A stretch of DNA of 64,000 nucleotides, taken from the NCBI GenBank assembly GCA_902489925.1, contig CABUBX010000001.1, forward strand, positions 1 through 64,000. Reading direction: 5' to 3'. Origin of the DNA: an uncultured Lachnospiraceae bacterium (GTDB lineage Bacteria > Bacillota > Clostridia > Lachnospirales > Lachnospiraceae). Under the pieces are notes generated by a model. It worked only from the letters and a program-made list of their open reading frames with translations, ran no database searches and was not told where the DNA came from. How positions within the stretch are numbered: the stretch's first letter is position 1; each line of letters starts with the position of its first letter. Positions 34,676 through 43,664 of the stretch are shown here, piece by piece. Made by a program: the position numbers and the translations under genes.

Positions 34676-36061
34676 ATGACAAAAAGAAAAAAAACAATCA
34701 TAGGATGTGCTCTGATTATCGGGATACCGGCCGCGATTGCAATAATTGCTTATATTATGATATCTGTCTATTATATGAATAGATTTTTCCCGGGAACGTA
34801 TATTAACGGCATAGATTTTTCAAATAAGACAGCGAAGGAAGCGGAAAAAGAGCTGGAAGCTTATCACAGCAATTATACATTCCGAATCATTGAGCGGGAT
34901 GGAAGTCAGGAAGTATTAAAAGGAAGCGAGATTGGCCATAAAATTGTATTTAATGGAATAGAAGATATTAAAAAAAATCAAGGCTCATGGAATTGGCCGG
35001 TGAACCTGTCTGACAGGAAATTTTATACAGCTGAGAGCGGTCACGGCTATGACGAGCGCAAGTTAAGGGATGCGATTGAAGCTTTGGATTGTATGACAAA
35101 GGATATTGTTGAGCCGCAGAACGCTTATGTAGATTTTACGGACGGTATTAAGATTATTCCGGAAATTGAGGGCAATAAGCTTGATGTGGGTAAGGTCTTT
35201 GAGGCTGTCGGCAGTGCAATCAAAGCCGGTGAAGTACGGCTTAATATTGATGCGGCCGGCTGTTATGTCTCTCCTGAGGTTACGATGGATACAGAAGCAT
35301 TTCAAAAGGAGATAGAGCCGATTAAAAAATTGACGAAGGCAGTTATTACACTTGAGATTGGTAAAAAGACAGAAGTCATCGATGCATCAGTGTCCGAGGG
35401 ATTTCTTGTACAGGATGAGGAAGGGACAATTTCACTTGATAAAGAAAAAGTCAGAGCTTATGTGGACGGACTTGAGGAAAAGTATGAGACATGGGGAAAA
35501 CCGCATGAGTTTAAGACAACCGGCGGTGAGCTGATATCCTTATCGGGAACTCTTGGCTGGTCCATTGATGTCAAGGGGGAAACCGAAAAGATTATTGAGG
35601 AATTAAAAGAAGGCAAGGATGTCAAAAGAGAGGTTCTTTATGATGCTACAGCGCCGACTTGGGAAGACAATGAAATCGGTGATACATATATCGAAATCAG
35701 CCGCAGCGCCCAGCGTATGTGGTTTTATAAAAATGGCAGCATCATTGTTGAGACAGATGTGATAACAGGCTGTCTGAATGAAGGACACGCTACACCGGCA
35801 GGTGCCTATAAGCTTCTTAATAAGCTTAGAAATCAGACGTTGATTGGGGCAAATCCGGATGACCCGTACGAGTCTAAGGTTTCTTTTTGGCTTCCGTTTA
35901 TCGGAAATATGTACGGTATTCACGATGCCAGCTGGCGAGGTAGCTTTGGCGGCAGTATTTATGTGTACAACGGTTCGCACGGATGTGTGAATACGCCGTA
36001 TAATAAGGTTCAGGCAATTTATGAAAATATTGAAATCGGAACACCGGTTCTGATTTATTAA
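34676..36061 (+). CDS. L,D-transpeptidase with PG-binding repeat region (Ldt-fm-like)
   Basis: The 461-aa protein has one N-terminal transmembrane anchor (residues 9-32), an extracellular region of about 300 residues with two tandem PG_binding_4-like repeats (NGIDFSNKTAKEAEKEL and similar), and a C-terminal YkuD catalytic domain. The catalytic motif is seen as YGIHDASWRGSFGG near residue 417 and SHGCVNTP near 440, with the nucleophile Cys. It would form 3-3 wall cross-links. This architecture matches Ldt-fm of Enterococcus faecium, whose acceptor stems carry D-Asn/D-Asp, a link to the predicted D-Asp ligase cassette at 1.9-5.4 kb. Confidence 0.88.
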   Translation: MTKRKKTIIGCALIIGIPAAIAIIAYIMISVYYMNRFFPGTYINGIDFSNKTAKEAEKELEAYHSNYTFRIIERDGSQEVLKGSEIGHKIVFNGIEDIKKNQGSWNWPVNLSDRKFYTAESGHGYDERKLRDAIEALDCMTKDIVEPQNAYVDFTDGIKIIPEIEGNKLDVGKVFEAVGSAIKAGEVRLNIDAAGCYVSPEVTMDTEAFQKEIEPIKKLTKAVITLEIGKKTEVIDASVSEGFLVQDEEGTISLDKEKVRAYVDGLEEKYETWGKPHEFKTTGGELISLSGTLGWSIDVKGETEKIIEELKEGKDVKREVLYDATAPTWEDNEIGDTYIEISRSAQRMWFYKNGSIIVETDVITGCLNEGHATPAGAYKLLNKLRNQTLIGANPDDPYESKVSFWLPFIGNMYGIHDASWRGSFGGSIYVYNGSHGCVNTPYNKVQAIYENIEIGTPVLIY

Positions 36062-36062
36062 T

Positions 36063-36141
36063 GTGTTTCGCAGCAGTATCGCACGGCAGGATATCCTTAA
36101 TAAGGGAAAGTGGCCGTGCGATTGTGTGAAGCACAATTTTT
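36063..36141 (+). terminator. Long two-part hairpin terminator
   Basis: An outer stem GTGTTTCGCA/TGTGAAGCAC (with G-T pairs) encloses an inner stem ATCGCACGGC/GCCGTGCGAT, followed by AATTTTT. It separates the L,D-transpeptidase from the asparaginase gene. Confidence 0.7.
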
Positions 36142-36163
36142 GTTGTATAGGAGAATTTTTAAA

Positions 36164-37159
36164 ATGAAGAAAATATTGTTGATTGCGACAGGCGGTACAA
36201 TTGCTTCAAAAAACAGCCCTGAAGGCTTAGAGCCCCAGCTTGGTTCAAAGGAAATTTTACAGTATGTTCCCTCGGTTTATGAAATATGTGAGGTTGATAC
36301 AGTGCAGCTTTTTAATATTGACAGTACAAATATGATGCCGTATCACTGGATAAAGATAGCCACGGCAATTGAGGAAAATTATGACAGCTATGACGGCTTT
36401 ATTATTTTACACGGTACAGATACGATGTCCTACACGGCGGCAGCGCTTTCTTATCTTGTTCAAAATGTGAGAAAACCGATTATTTTGACCGGCTCACAGC
36501 GTCCGATAGACAAGGAAGTGACCGACGCCAAGCGCAATCTGTATGACAGCTTTTTATATGCGGCGGATGAAGCGTCCCATGGAGTCAATATTATTTTTGA
36601 CGGTCATGTCATATGCGGCACAAGGGCAAGAAAGAGCCGTTCTCAAAGCTTTAATGCTTTTTCAAGTATTAATTTTCCCGATATTGCTGTCATAAGAAAT
36701 AATAGGATTATTCGGTATATACGCGATGAAGTCGCACAGGAAAAACCGGATTTTTATCATGCGCTCAATGACAGGATTTTATTAATGAAGCTGATTCCGG
36801 GGATGAAACCGGACATTTTTGATTATATTAAGGATGACTATGATGCAGTCATTATTGAAAGCTTTGGTGTGGGCGGTGTACCGTGTGATGAAAATGACAG
36901 CTTTATGAAGGCGATTCACCGTTGGACGGCATCGGGAAAGATGGTTGTGATGTCAACACAGGTGCCTTATGAGGGTAGTGACATGGAGGTTTATAAAGTC
37001 GGCTACACAATTAAAGAGCGTTTTGAGCTTTTAGAGGCTTACGATATGACTACAGAAACTGTTGTGACAAAGCTGATGTGGATTCTCGGGCAGACAAAGG
37101 ACGTGAGGAAGGTTCGCGAGCTGTTTTACCGTCAGATTAATCATGATGTCATCAGCTGA
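36164..37159 (+). CDS. ansA: Type I asparaginase
   Basis: The 331-aa cytosolic amidohydrolase would convert L-asparagine to aspartate and ammonia. The first catalytic Thr is in IATGGTIAS near residue 11 and the second in LHGTDTMSYTA near 85; the Ser/Asp sites lie between them. The start at 36164 was chosen from TAGGAGA 9 bases upstream. It lies 35 bp before the next gene (YitT). Confidence 0.9.
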   Translation: MKKILLIATGGTIASKNSPEGLEPQLGSKEILQYVPSVYEICEVDTVQLFNIDSTNMMPYHWIKIATAIEENYDSYDGFIILHGTDTMSYTAAALSYLVQNVRKPIILTGSQRPIDKEVTDAKRNLYDSFLYAADEASHGVNIIFDGHVICGTRARKSRSQSFNAFSSINFPDIAVIRNNRIIRYIRDEVAQEKPDFYHALNDRILLMKLIPGMKPDIFDYIKDDYDAVIIESFGVGGVPCDENDSFMKAIHRWTASGKMVVMSTQVPYEGSDMEVYKVGYTIKERFELLEAYDMTTETVVTKLMWILGQTKDVRKVRELFYRQINHDVIS

Positions 37160-37194
37160 TTTATGGAGGATGGATTGGAGGGTATATTTGCGCT

Positions 37195-38082
37195 ATGAAG
37201 ATGAGAAAGCTTACAGCAGGACAGAAGAAGATTAAAAATATGACACTGGATATTGGTGCGGATATTGTCGGTTCGTTTATTTTTGCCATTGGACTTATCT
37301 GTTTTATTGAGCCGGCTAACATTGCCCCGGGCGGGGCTTCTGCAATCGCAGTGCTCATTAATTATATAACGGGGCTTCCGATTGGTGCCTTAAATCTTGC
37401 AATAAATGTGCCTTTACTTATTTTGGCATTTATGTATTTGGGGCACGGTTTTGCGCTAAAGACAATAAAGACACTTGTAATTAATACAATATTTATTGAC
37501 TGGGTTGTTGCGCCGTTTTTTCCTGTTTATACAGGCGACAGGCTGTTAGGCTCGGTTTACGGCGGTGTTTTGGTGGGCGCCGGTGTGGCTTTAATTTTTC
37601 TTCGTGGTTCGACAACCGGCGGAACCGATATTATGTCCTATCTTATACAGAGAAAATTTCCGCACTTGTCCATTGGGCGTGCGATGCTTATTATTGACGG
37701 TGTGATTATTGCAGCTTCGATTGTTGTTTTCAACAATATTGAGGCAGGGCTTTTCGGTGTGATTTCATTATTCTGTACAACAAAGCTTGTGGACAGTATT
37801 ATTTATGGTGTGGACAGAGGCAGTATGGTTATGGTTGTTTCAAAGTTAAGCCGGGATATCGGAGAAAAGGTTATGGATGAGCTGGGACGCGGTGTCACTT
37901 ATATTAAAGGTGAGGGCGGCTACAGAAAGGAAAATTGCGATATTCTTATGTGTGCCGTGCGGCGCCATCAATTTGCGAAATTAAAGTCTATTGTTTATGA
38001 AGTTGACCCTGAAGCTTTTGTTGTTGTGACAGAGGCAGGTCAGATTCTCGGTGAAGGCTTTACAAGAGAAATAAAAAGTTAA
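37195..38082 (+). CDS. YitT family membrane protein (DUF2179)
   Basis: The 295-aa protein has five predicted membrane segments in residues 15-190 (IVGSFIFAIGLICFIEPANIAPGG first) and a cytosolic DUF2179 domain at the C-terminus (GRGVTYIKGEGGYRK, ILMCAVRRHQFAKLK, VDPEAFVVV). Function is unknown; the tail resembles a small-ligand or nucleotide-binding fold. The gene follows the asparaginase by 35 bp and is closed by a bidirectional terminator. Confidence 0.88.
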   Translation: MKMRKLTAGQKKIKNMTLDIGADIVGSFIFAIGLICFIEPANIAPGGASAIAVLINYITGLPIGALNLAINVPLLILAFMYLGHGFALKTIKTLVINTIFIDWVVAPFFPVYTGDRLLGSVYGGVLVGAGVALIFLRGSTTGGTDIMSYLIQRKFPHLSIGRAMLIIDGVIIAASIVVFNNIEAGLFGVISLFCTTKLVDSIIYGVDRGSMVMVVSKLSRDIGEKVMDELGRGVTYIKGEGGYRKENCDILMCAVRRHQFAKLKSIVYEVDPEAFVVVTEAGQILGEGFTREIKS

Positions 38083-38091
38083 TTTGTCAAT

Positions 38092-38128
38092 AAAAACAGC
38101 AGCGGGTTTAGTCCTCGCTGCTGTTTTT
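38092..38128. terminator. Bidirectional terminator between YitT and XRE-cupin genes
   Basis: AAAAACAGCAGCG pairs with CGCTGCTGTTTTT, with A-run and T-run on the two sides, so it ends both convergent genes. It overlaps the last codons of the XRE-cupin gene. Confidence 0.9.
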
Positions 38129-38689
38129 AAATTCGGATGTGGATACAATCATAAATTTTGCGGGATTGTCACTCGCATTTTCCCAACGGTGACCGATTTC
38201 ATTGGGATAATAAAGGGTATCACCGGCTTCTAAAACATATTCGGGTGCGCTTTCAAGAAAGAAGGTAATCTGGCCTTCTAAAATGAAAATAAATTCTTCA
38301 CCTTCATGATAGTAAAAATCACCGGAATCGGTGTGCGGCGGCATATCAACAACGCCTCCCCACATCTTGGTATCTCCTTTGGTAATAAGAGACTCCACGA
38401 TGGCTTCCTGATGACTTGTGTTTCTGACAAAAGATACACGTTCATTTTTACGGACAAGCTTTATACGGTCGCTGTTATCTTCAAGAAAAAGCGCTGAAAT
38501 CGGGAAATTTAATGTCTGGCACAGTGAATAGATGCTGACAAGATTCGGTGAAGTTTTCCCGGTTTCAATCTGGCTTATCGTGCCGGCAGCGACGCCGGAC
38601 TTGGCAGACAACTCCCGGATTGAAAGCCCCATGCCGATGCGGCGCATTTTTATAAGATTTCCGATGCGTATTAGGTTAAGTTCGGACAT
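38108..38689 (-). CDS. XRE-family regulator with C-terminal cupin domain
   Basis: The 193-aa regulator has a helix-turn-helix at residues 6-60 (GLSIRELSAKSGVAAGTISQIE) and a cupin_2 ligand domain at 115-185 (HEGEEFIFILEGQITF, YYPNEIGHRWEN). The ATG at 38689 has AAGGAA 8 bases upstream; a GTG at 38695 is also in frame. It is divergent from the BMP/nucleoside transport operon. A perfect palindrome on that operon's -10 box and a related half-site (TGAACG) inside its own promoter suggest it represses both. The effector may be a nucleobase, an inference from the operon. Confidence 0.87.
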   Translation of the reverse strand: MSELNLIRIGNLIKMRRIGMGLSIRELSAKSGVAAGTISQIETGKTSPNLVSIYSLCQTLNFPISALFLEDNSDRIKLVRKNERVSFVRNTSHQEAIVESLITKGDTKMWGGVVDMPPHTDSGDFYYHEGEEFIFILEGQITFFLESAPEYVLEAGDTLYYPNEIGHRWENASDNPAKFMIVSTSEFKNSSED

Positions 38690-38748
38690 TTTCACACTTC
38701 CTTTTTAATTCAAGGCGTACTCGTTCATTGAAACGAATCTATCATTAA

Positions 38749-38777
38749 CATATATCATAAATATGAACGCTTGTCAA
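38749..38777 (-). promoter_or_regulatory. Promoter of the XRE-cupin gene
   Basis: On the minus strand TTGACA (38777-38772), 17-bp spacer, TATATG (38754-38749). A TGAACG half-site at 38764-38769 lies in the spacer, and a CGTTCATTGAAACG element lies downstream at 38722-38735. Confidence 0.65.
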
Positions 38778-38895
38778 TAAAGGGAAAAGTTGCTTTCGTT
38801 GAATTTGATGATTTTGGTAAAGTTGCCATAAAACCTTGAAAAATCAGTGAAAAATAGGAAATAAAGTCAAAAAACAATAAAAATGGCAAAGGTGA

Positions 38896-38930
38896 TTGAT
38901 AAAAAAAGACACGTTCACTATAATGAACGT
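38896..38930 (+). promoter_or_regulatory. Promoter and operator of the nucleoside ABC operon
   Basis: TTGATA (38896-38901), 17-bp spacer, TATAAT (38919-38924). The palindrome ACGTTCA-N6-TGAACGT (38911-38930) is centred on the -10 box, so a repressor bound there would shut off the promoter. Confidence 0.8.
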
Positions 38931-38971
38931 ATACCAACGAAAACAGATTTATGTTTAAGGAGAGAACAAAA

Positions 38972-40039
38972 ATGAAAAAAGCAGTTGCATTAATGTTAGG
39001 TCTTACATTGACAGTCGGCGCTTTGGCAGGTTGCGGAAACTCAGGTACTGATAAACCAGAGACAAAACCGGTACAGTCAGAGGCAGCAGGTGACAGCGAG
39101 ACAGCAGGAGAAGGCAGCACAGAGGACGGCCTTAAAGTAGCACTTTGTGTGACAGGTGCAAAGAATGATATGGGATGGTGCCAGTCAGCTTACGAAGGTC
39201 TTTTACTTGTGGAAAAAGAGCTTGGATGTGAGGTAAAGTGTTCAGAGAACGTTCAGGCGGCTGATATGGTTGCAACTTTTACAGATTATGCGGCAAATGG
39301 TTTTGATGTTGTAATCGGACACGTTTTCCAGTTTGGCGACCCTGCTCTTGAGGTTGGAGAGTTATATCCGGATACAAAGTTTATCTGTATTGAGGCAGAT
39401 GCTTCAGCAGAGAATGTTGCTTCTTATGTTATGAAGTGTGAGGAAACAGGCTATTTACAGGGTATGCTTGCAGCGAGCATGTCCGAGACAGGAAACATCG
39501 GTTTCATCGGCCCTGTTCAGGGTGCTTCTTTAGTAAAGATTATGAACGGCTATGAAGATGGCGCAAAATCAGTAAATCCTGATATTAAGTACCAGTCAGC
39601 ATGGACAGGTTCATTTACAGATACAGCACTTGCAAAAGAAGCGGCACAGGCGATGATTGACCAGGGTGCAGATATTATCGGTCATTGTGCAAATGAGTCA
39701 GGTACAGGCGCATTGAACGCAGCAGCAGATGCAGGTCTTTTCTCAACAGGTGATTCCTATGACCAAAGCTCACTTGCACCGGCAAGTGTATTATGTTCAG
39801 CAGTTTACAATGTTCCTCAGTTAATTAAGACAGCAGTTTCTGATATTATTGAGGGCAAATTTGAAGGTACTGTTAAAGAGCTCGGTATGAAAGAAGGCAT
39901 CGTAGAGCTTGTTTACAATCCTGAGCTTGCGGATAAGATTCCGGCAGAGGTTAAGCAGCTTATTGATGATAAGGCTGCAGCGATCGTATCAGGTGAGTTT
40001 ACAGTGCCATGTGATACAACAGACAGACAGGCCAAATAA
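38972..40039 (+). CDS. BMP family ABC transporter substrate-binding lipoprotein
   Basis: The 355-aa lipoprotein has a signal peptide and lipobox LAGC around residue 20, followed by a short Ser/Thr/Glu-rich linker and a basic membrane protein (PnrA-like) domain from about residue 50 (LKVALCVTGAKNDMGWCQSAY). The family binds purine nucleosides or related ligands outside the membrane. The start at 38972 has AAGGAGA 7 bases upstream. It is the first gene of an operon with an ATPase, two permeases and a purine-type deaminase. Confidence 0.9.
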   Translation: MKKAVALMLGLTLTVGALAGCGNSGTDKPETKPVQSEAAGDSETAGEGSTEDGLKVALCVTGAKNDMGWCQSAYEGLLLVEKELGCEVKCSENVQAADMVATFTDYAANGFDVVIGHVFQFGDPALEVGELYPDTKFICIEADASAENVASYVMKCEETGYLQGMLAASMSETGNIGFIGPVQGASLVKIMNGYEDGAKSVNPDIKYQSAWTGSFTDTALAKEAAQAMIDQGADIIGHCANESGTGALNAAADAGLFSTGDSYDQSSLAPASVLCSAVYNVPQLIKTAVSDIIEGKFEGTVKELGMKEGIVELVYNPELADKIPAEVKQLIDDKAAAIVSGEFTVPCDTTDRQAK

Positions 40040-40061
40040 TCATTTAAGAATACGGATTTGA

Positions 40062-40100
40062 ACAGGGACGGTAGGCCGGCGCTTATCGTCCCTGTCTGTT
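40062..40100 (+). promoter_or_regulatory. Stem-loop between the BMP gene and the ATPase gene
   Basis: ACAGGGACG pairs with CGTCCCTGT, followed by CTGTTTTAAAGG. It probably attenuates or stabilises so that the binding protein is made in excess, as in locus 1. Confidence 0.6.
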
Positions 40101-40117
40101 TTAAAGGAGAATTTGAT

Positions 40118-41644
40118 ATGGGAATTTTAGAAATGCGACATATCAGCAAAGCCTTTTCGGGGGTTTATGCCAATGAAGCCATTGATTTATCGGTTGAAAA
40201 GGGAGAGATTCATGCGCTTCTCGGCGAGAACGGCGCCGGAAAAACAACGCTGATGAATATTTTATTCGGTATTTACTCGGCTGACGAGGGAGAAGTTTTG
40301 TGGAAAGGTGAAAAAGTACATTTTCATTCACCGAAGGATGCCATTGCGCACGGTATCGGCATGGTGCATCAACATTTTTCGCTTGTCAGTAAGATGACGG
40401 TGCTTGACAATGTGATTTTGGGATTAAAAGCCAACGGTTTATTTGTTGACAGAAAGGCAGCAAAGGTGCGGCTTACAGAGCTGGCGGAAAAATACGGTCT
40501 TCAAGTTGAGCCGGATGCACAGATTAAGACATTGTCTGTAGGTCAGCAGCAGCGTGTGGAGATTTTAAAGGCACTTTACAGAGATGTTGAGCTGCTCATT
40601 CTTGACGAGCCGACAGGTGTGCTGACACCATCTGAGACAGAGCAGTTTTTCGATGTGCTTAGAAAGTTAAAGCAGGAAGGGCATGCCATTATCATTATTA
40701 CGCACCGCATGAGTGAAATCATGAGTATCAGTGACCGTGTGACTATTTTAAGGGATGGCAAAAAGGTTAAGGATTTGGTGACAGCCGAAACATCCCCGAA
40801 GGAATTGTCCCATTTTATGATTGGACGCGAGCTTTCAGCGGATTTTCAGGCAAGAGAGGCTTCGGGAAATGAGTGTGCGCTTACGCTTTCAAATATTACA
40901 GTAAAAAAAGGCCATAAGCGTCCTTTGCTTGATAATATTAATCTTGATGTTAAGCGCGGAGAGATTTTAGGTATTGCAGGTGTTGACGGAAACGGACAGA
41001 AGGAGTTTGCCGAGATTGTTGCCGGAATTATGAAGCCGACATCGGGAAAACTGACATTTATGGGCAAGGATATTACGGGAGAGAAGGTCAAAGAGCGCTT
41101 TAAAGACGGGATTTCTTATATTTCGGATGACCGCCATGCGGATGGGCTTGTGCTGGATATGAGCCTTGCCGATAATATGATTCTTCGTCAATATGGAGAA
41201 TATCCGTATTCCAAAGCAGGATTTTTTAATAAGCGGTGGATTAAAGATGTTGCCATGAATGCCATTAAGGAATATAAAATAAAGACTTCGGGAAAGTCCA
41301 CAAGCGACACTCAGGTGAAGCTGATGTCGGGCGGTAATCAGCAAAAGATTGTTCTTGCAAGAGAAATTACAGAAAGTGCAAAACTGATTATTGCGAGTCA
41401 GCCGACGAGAGGACTTGATATCGGTGCAACGGAATTTGTACGCAAGGTACTTATGGAACAGAGAAATTTAGGCAAAAGTGTTATTTTGATTTCTGCGGAT
41501 TTGGAGGAAATTATGCAGCTTTCGGACAGGGTTGCCGTGATGTTTGGCGGAAAAATTGCAGGTGTGCTTGAGCATGACGATATTACATTAGATAAGCTTG
41601 GTTTGCTGATGGGCGGTATTACAGGAGAGGAGACAGCCGTATGA
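40118..41644 (+). CDS. ABC transporter ATPase, nucleoside type, two ATPase domains
   Basis: The 508-aa cytosolic protein has two ABC domains in tandem, as in NupA/RbsA-type ATPases. Domain 1 has Walker A GENGAGKTT near residue 38, the signature LSVGQQQRVE near 140 and Walker B LLILDEPT near 160. Domain 2 has the diverged site GVDGNGQKE near 290 and the signature MSGGNQQKI near 405. AAAGGAGA precedes the ATG at 40118. The last bases overlap the first permease gene (ATGA). Confidence 0.92.
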   Translation: MGILEMRHISKAFSGVYANEAIDLSVEKGEIHALLGENGAGKTTLMNILFGIYSADEGEVLWKGEKVHFHSPKDAIAHGIGMVHQHFSLVSKMTVLDNVILGLKANGLFVDRKAAKVRLTELAEKYGLQVEPDAQIKTLSVGQQQRVEILKALYRDVELLILDEPTGVLTPSETEQFFDVLRKLKQEGHAIIIITHRMSEIMSISDRVTILRDGKKVKDLVTAETSPKELSHFMIGRELSADFQAREASGNECALTLSNITVKKGHKRPLLDNINLDVKRGEILGIAGVDGNGQKEFAEIVAGIMKPTSGKLTFMGKDITGEKVKERFKDGISYISDDRHADGLVLDMSLADNMILRQYGEYPYSKAGFFNKRWIKDVAMNAIKEYKIKTSGKSTSDTQVKLMSGGNQQKIVLAREITESAKLIIASQPTRGLDIGATEFVRKVLMEQRNLGKSVILISADLEEIMQLSDRVAVMFGGKIAGVLEHDDITLDKLGLLMGGITGEETAV

Positions 41645-42672
41645 GTAAGAAAAAACAACTTTTAGATATTGTGTGGATTATTCTCATCACTGTCGCCGCA
41701 GGAACAGTGATGATGCTTCTTTGCAAGGTAAATCCGGTGGAAGGCTTTCAGATGTTTTTCAACGGCATTTTCGGCAATGCAAGCAGCTTTGTAGAAATTT
41801 TTGTGAAAGCGACGCCGTTGATTCTTACAGGACTTGGCTGTGCAGTTGCTTTTAGAACGGGATTTTTTAATATCGGCGCCGAAGGTCAGTTTTACATCGG
41901 TGCGATTGCGGCAGCGGCAGTGGCATTAAATCTTACAGGCGTTCCGGGACCTGCAAGAATTATACTTTCGATGCTGGCAGGTTTTATATGCGGCGGCCTT
42001 TGGGCGCTTATTGCAGCAATTTTTAAGGCAAAATTCGGTATTTCGGAAATTATTGTCACAATTATGTTAAATTATATTGCCATCAACTTTTTAGGCATTG
42101 CCGTGAGAACATTTCTCATGGACCCAGCAGGCACGGTGCCTCAGTCGGCGCGTATTGAGTCTTCAGCGGCGTTAAAGCTTTTGATGCCGCCGACACGTCT
42201 GAATGCAGGCATTATTATTGCGGTCGCAGCAGTCCTTATTGTATGGGTGCTTATGGAAAAAACAAAGGTCGGCTATGAGATTAAGGTTGTCGGTTTTAAT
42301 AAAAGAGCAGCAAAGTGTACGGGTATTTCCGCAATGAAAAATATCGTGATTTCTGCTTGTTTAAGCGGTGGTCTTTCCGGTCTTGCCGGTGTGATTGAAG
42401 TCATTGGTATTCAGAAAAAGCTGATTGAAGGCATTTCTTCGGATTGCGGTTATACAGCGGTGCTCATCGCCCTTATCGCATCGAATCATCCGATTGGCGT
42501 ACTCGGTGCGGCGATTGGTTTTGCGGCGATGCAAATCGGTGCAAATTCTATGCAGCGTCAGCTTGGTATTCCGTCAGCGATTGTCAGTATTTTGGTCGGA
42601 CTTGTTGTTTTACTTGTTCTTGGAAGAAAGATGTTTCATCTTTCAACCTTTAAAAAGAAAGCAAAAAATTAA
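41641..42672 (+). CDS. Nucleoside ABC permease, NupP/YufP-like
   Basis: The 343-aa membrane protein of the BPD_transp_2 family has about nine to ten helices and the family signature FRTGFFNIGAEGQFYIGA near residue 75. It overlaps the ATPase gene by four bases. It pairs with the next permease to form the pore of the BMP importer. Confidence 0.92.
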   Translation: MSKKKQLLDIVWIILITVAAGTVMMLLCKVNPVEGFQMFFNGIFGNASSFVEIFVKATPLILTGLGCAVAFRTGFFNIGAEGQFYIGAIAAAAVALNLTGVPGPARIILSMLAGFICGGLWALIAAIFKAKFGISEIIVTIMLNYIAINFLGIAVRTFLMDPAGTVPQSARIESSAALKLLMPPTRLNAGIIIAVAAVLIVWVLMEKTKVGYEIKVVGFNKRAAKCTGISAMKNIVISACLSGGLSGLAGVIEVIGIQKKLIEGISSDCGYTAVLIALIASNHPIGVLGAAIGFAAMQIGANSMQRQLGIPSAIVSILVGLVVLLVLGRKMFHLSTFKKKAKN

Positions 42673-42684
42673 GGAGGTGCGGTG

Positions 42685-43626
42685 ATGTTAGAACAGATTT
42701 TTACATTGACTTTTTTTACAGCCTTTTTAACGGCTGCCGTGCGTATGGCAGTGCCGTTAATCTACGCCGCCCTCGGTGAAGTGTTCTTAGAGCGCGCCGG
42801 TATTTTAAATATCGGTATGGAAGGTGTTATGCTTAGCGGTGCATTCTTCTCATTTGTCGGCGCTTTTTATGGCGGCAATATTATCATCGGTTTAATCTGT
42901 GGTATGCTCGGCGGCTGCCTTGTCAGTCTGATTCACGGCTTTTTATGTATTAAGCTTTCTCAGAATCAATCCGTCAGCGGTATTGCCCTGAACATTTTTA
43001 TGCTCGGTGTGACAAGCTTTGGCTATAAGCTTATGAGCGAGGGACAGTCCTATCAGCAGGTGGAGACATTAGAAACAATCAAGATTCCATTGCTTGGGGA
43101 TATTCCGCTTATTGGCGAGGCTTTGTTTAATCAGGATATTATGACTTATCTTGTATTTGCACTCGTGATTTTAGCGATTATATTTTACAGAAAAACATCA
43201 ACGGGACTTGCGTTTTCATCCATCGGAGAGCATCCGAGGGCAGCGGACGCGGCGGGAATTTCTGTCTATAAATATCAGTGGCTTGCCATTATTGTCAATG
43301 GCGTTATGGGCGGTATCGGTGGTGCGGTGCTTGTTCTTGTACAGCTCGGAAAGTTTTCCGAAAATATGATTTCAGGCCGCGGTTATATCGCGCTTGCGGC
43401 TGTGATTTTAGGACGGTATACACCGCTTGGAAGCTTTGGTGCGGCACTTGTTTTCGGTGGTGCCAATGCACTTCAGATTCGTCTTCAGGCACTTGGTGTG
43501 CCGCTGCCGACGCAGGCGCTGGCGATGCTTCCATATATTATTACATTAGTTGCACTTCTTGGCTCTATCGGCCGCAGCAATGAGCCGGAAAGCCTTGGAA
43601 AACCATATATCAGAGGTTCAAGATAA
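42685..43626 (+). CDS. Nucleoside ABC permease, NupQ/YufQ-like
   Basis: The 313-aa membrane protein of the BPD_transp_2 family has the signature ERAGILNIGMEGVMLSGA near residue 36 and the GRGYIALAAVILGRYTP segment near 233. ATG 42685 has AAGGAGG 7 bases upstream; a GTG at 42682 is in frame. It ends 38 bp before the deaminase start. Confidence 0.92.
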   Translation: MLEQIFTLTFFTAFLTAAVRMAVPLIYAALGEVFLERAGILNIGMEGVMLSGAFFSFVGAFYGGNIIIGLICGMLGGCLVSLIHGFLCIKLSQNQSVSGIALNIFMLGVTSFGYKLMSEGQSYQQVETLETIKIPLLGDIPLIGEALFNQDIMTYLVFALVILAIIFYRKTSTGLAFSSIGEHPRAADAAGISVYKYQWLAIIVNGVMGGIGGAVLVLVQLGKFSENMISGRGYIALAAVILGRYTPLGSFGAALVFGGANALQIRLQALGVPLPTQALAMLPYIITLVALLGSIGRSNEPESLGKPYIRGSR

Positions 43627-43664
43627 AAGCGGCGCAGTCTGTGCGCGGAAAGAGGTATTACAAA

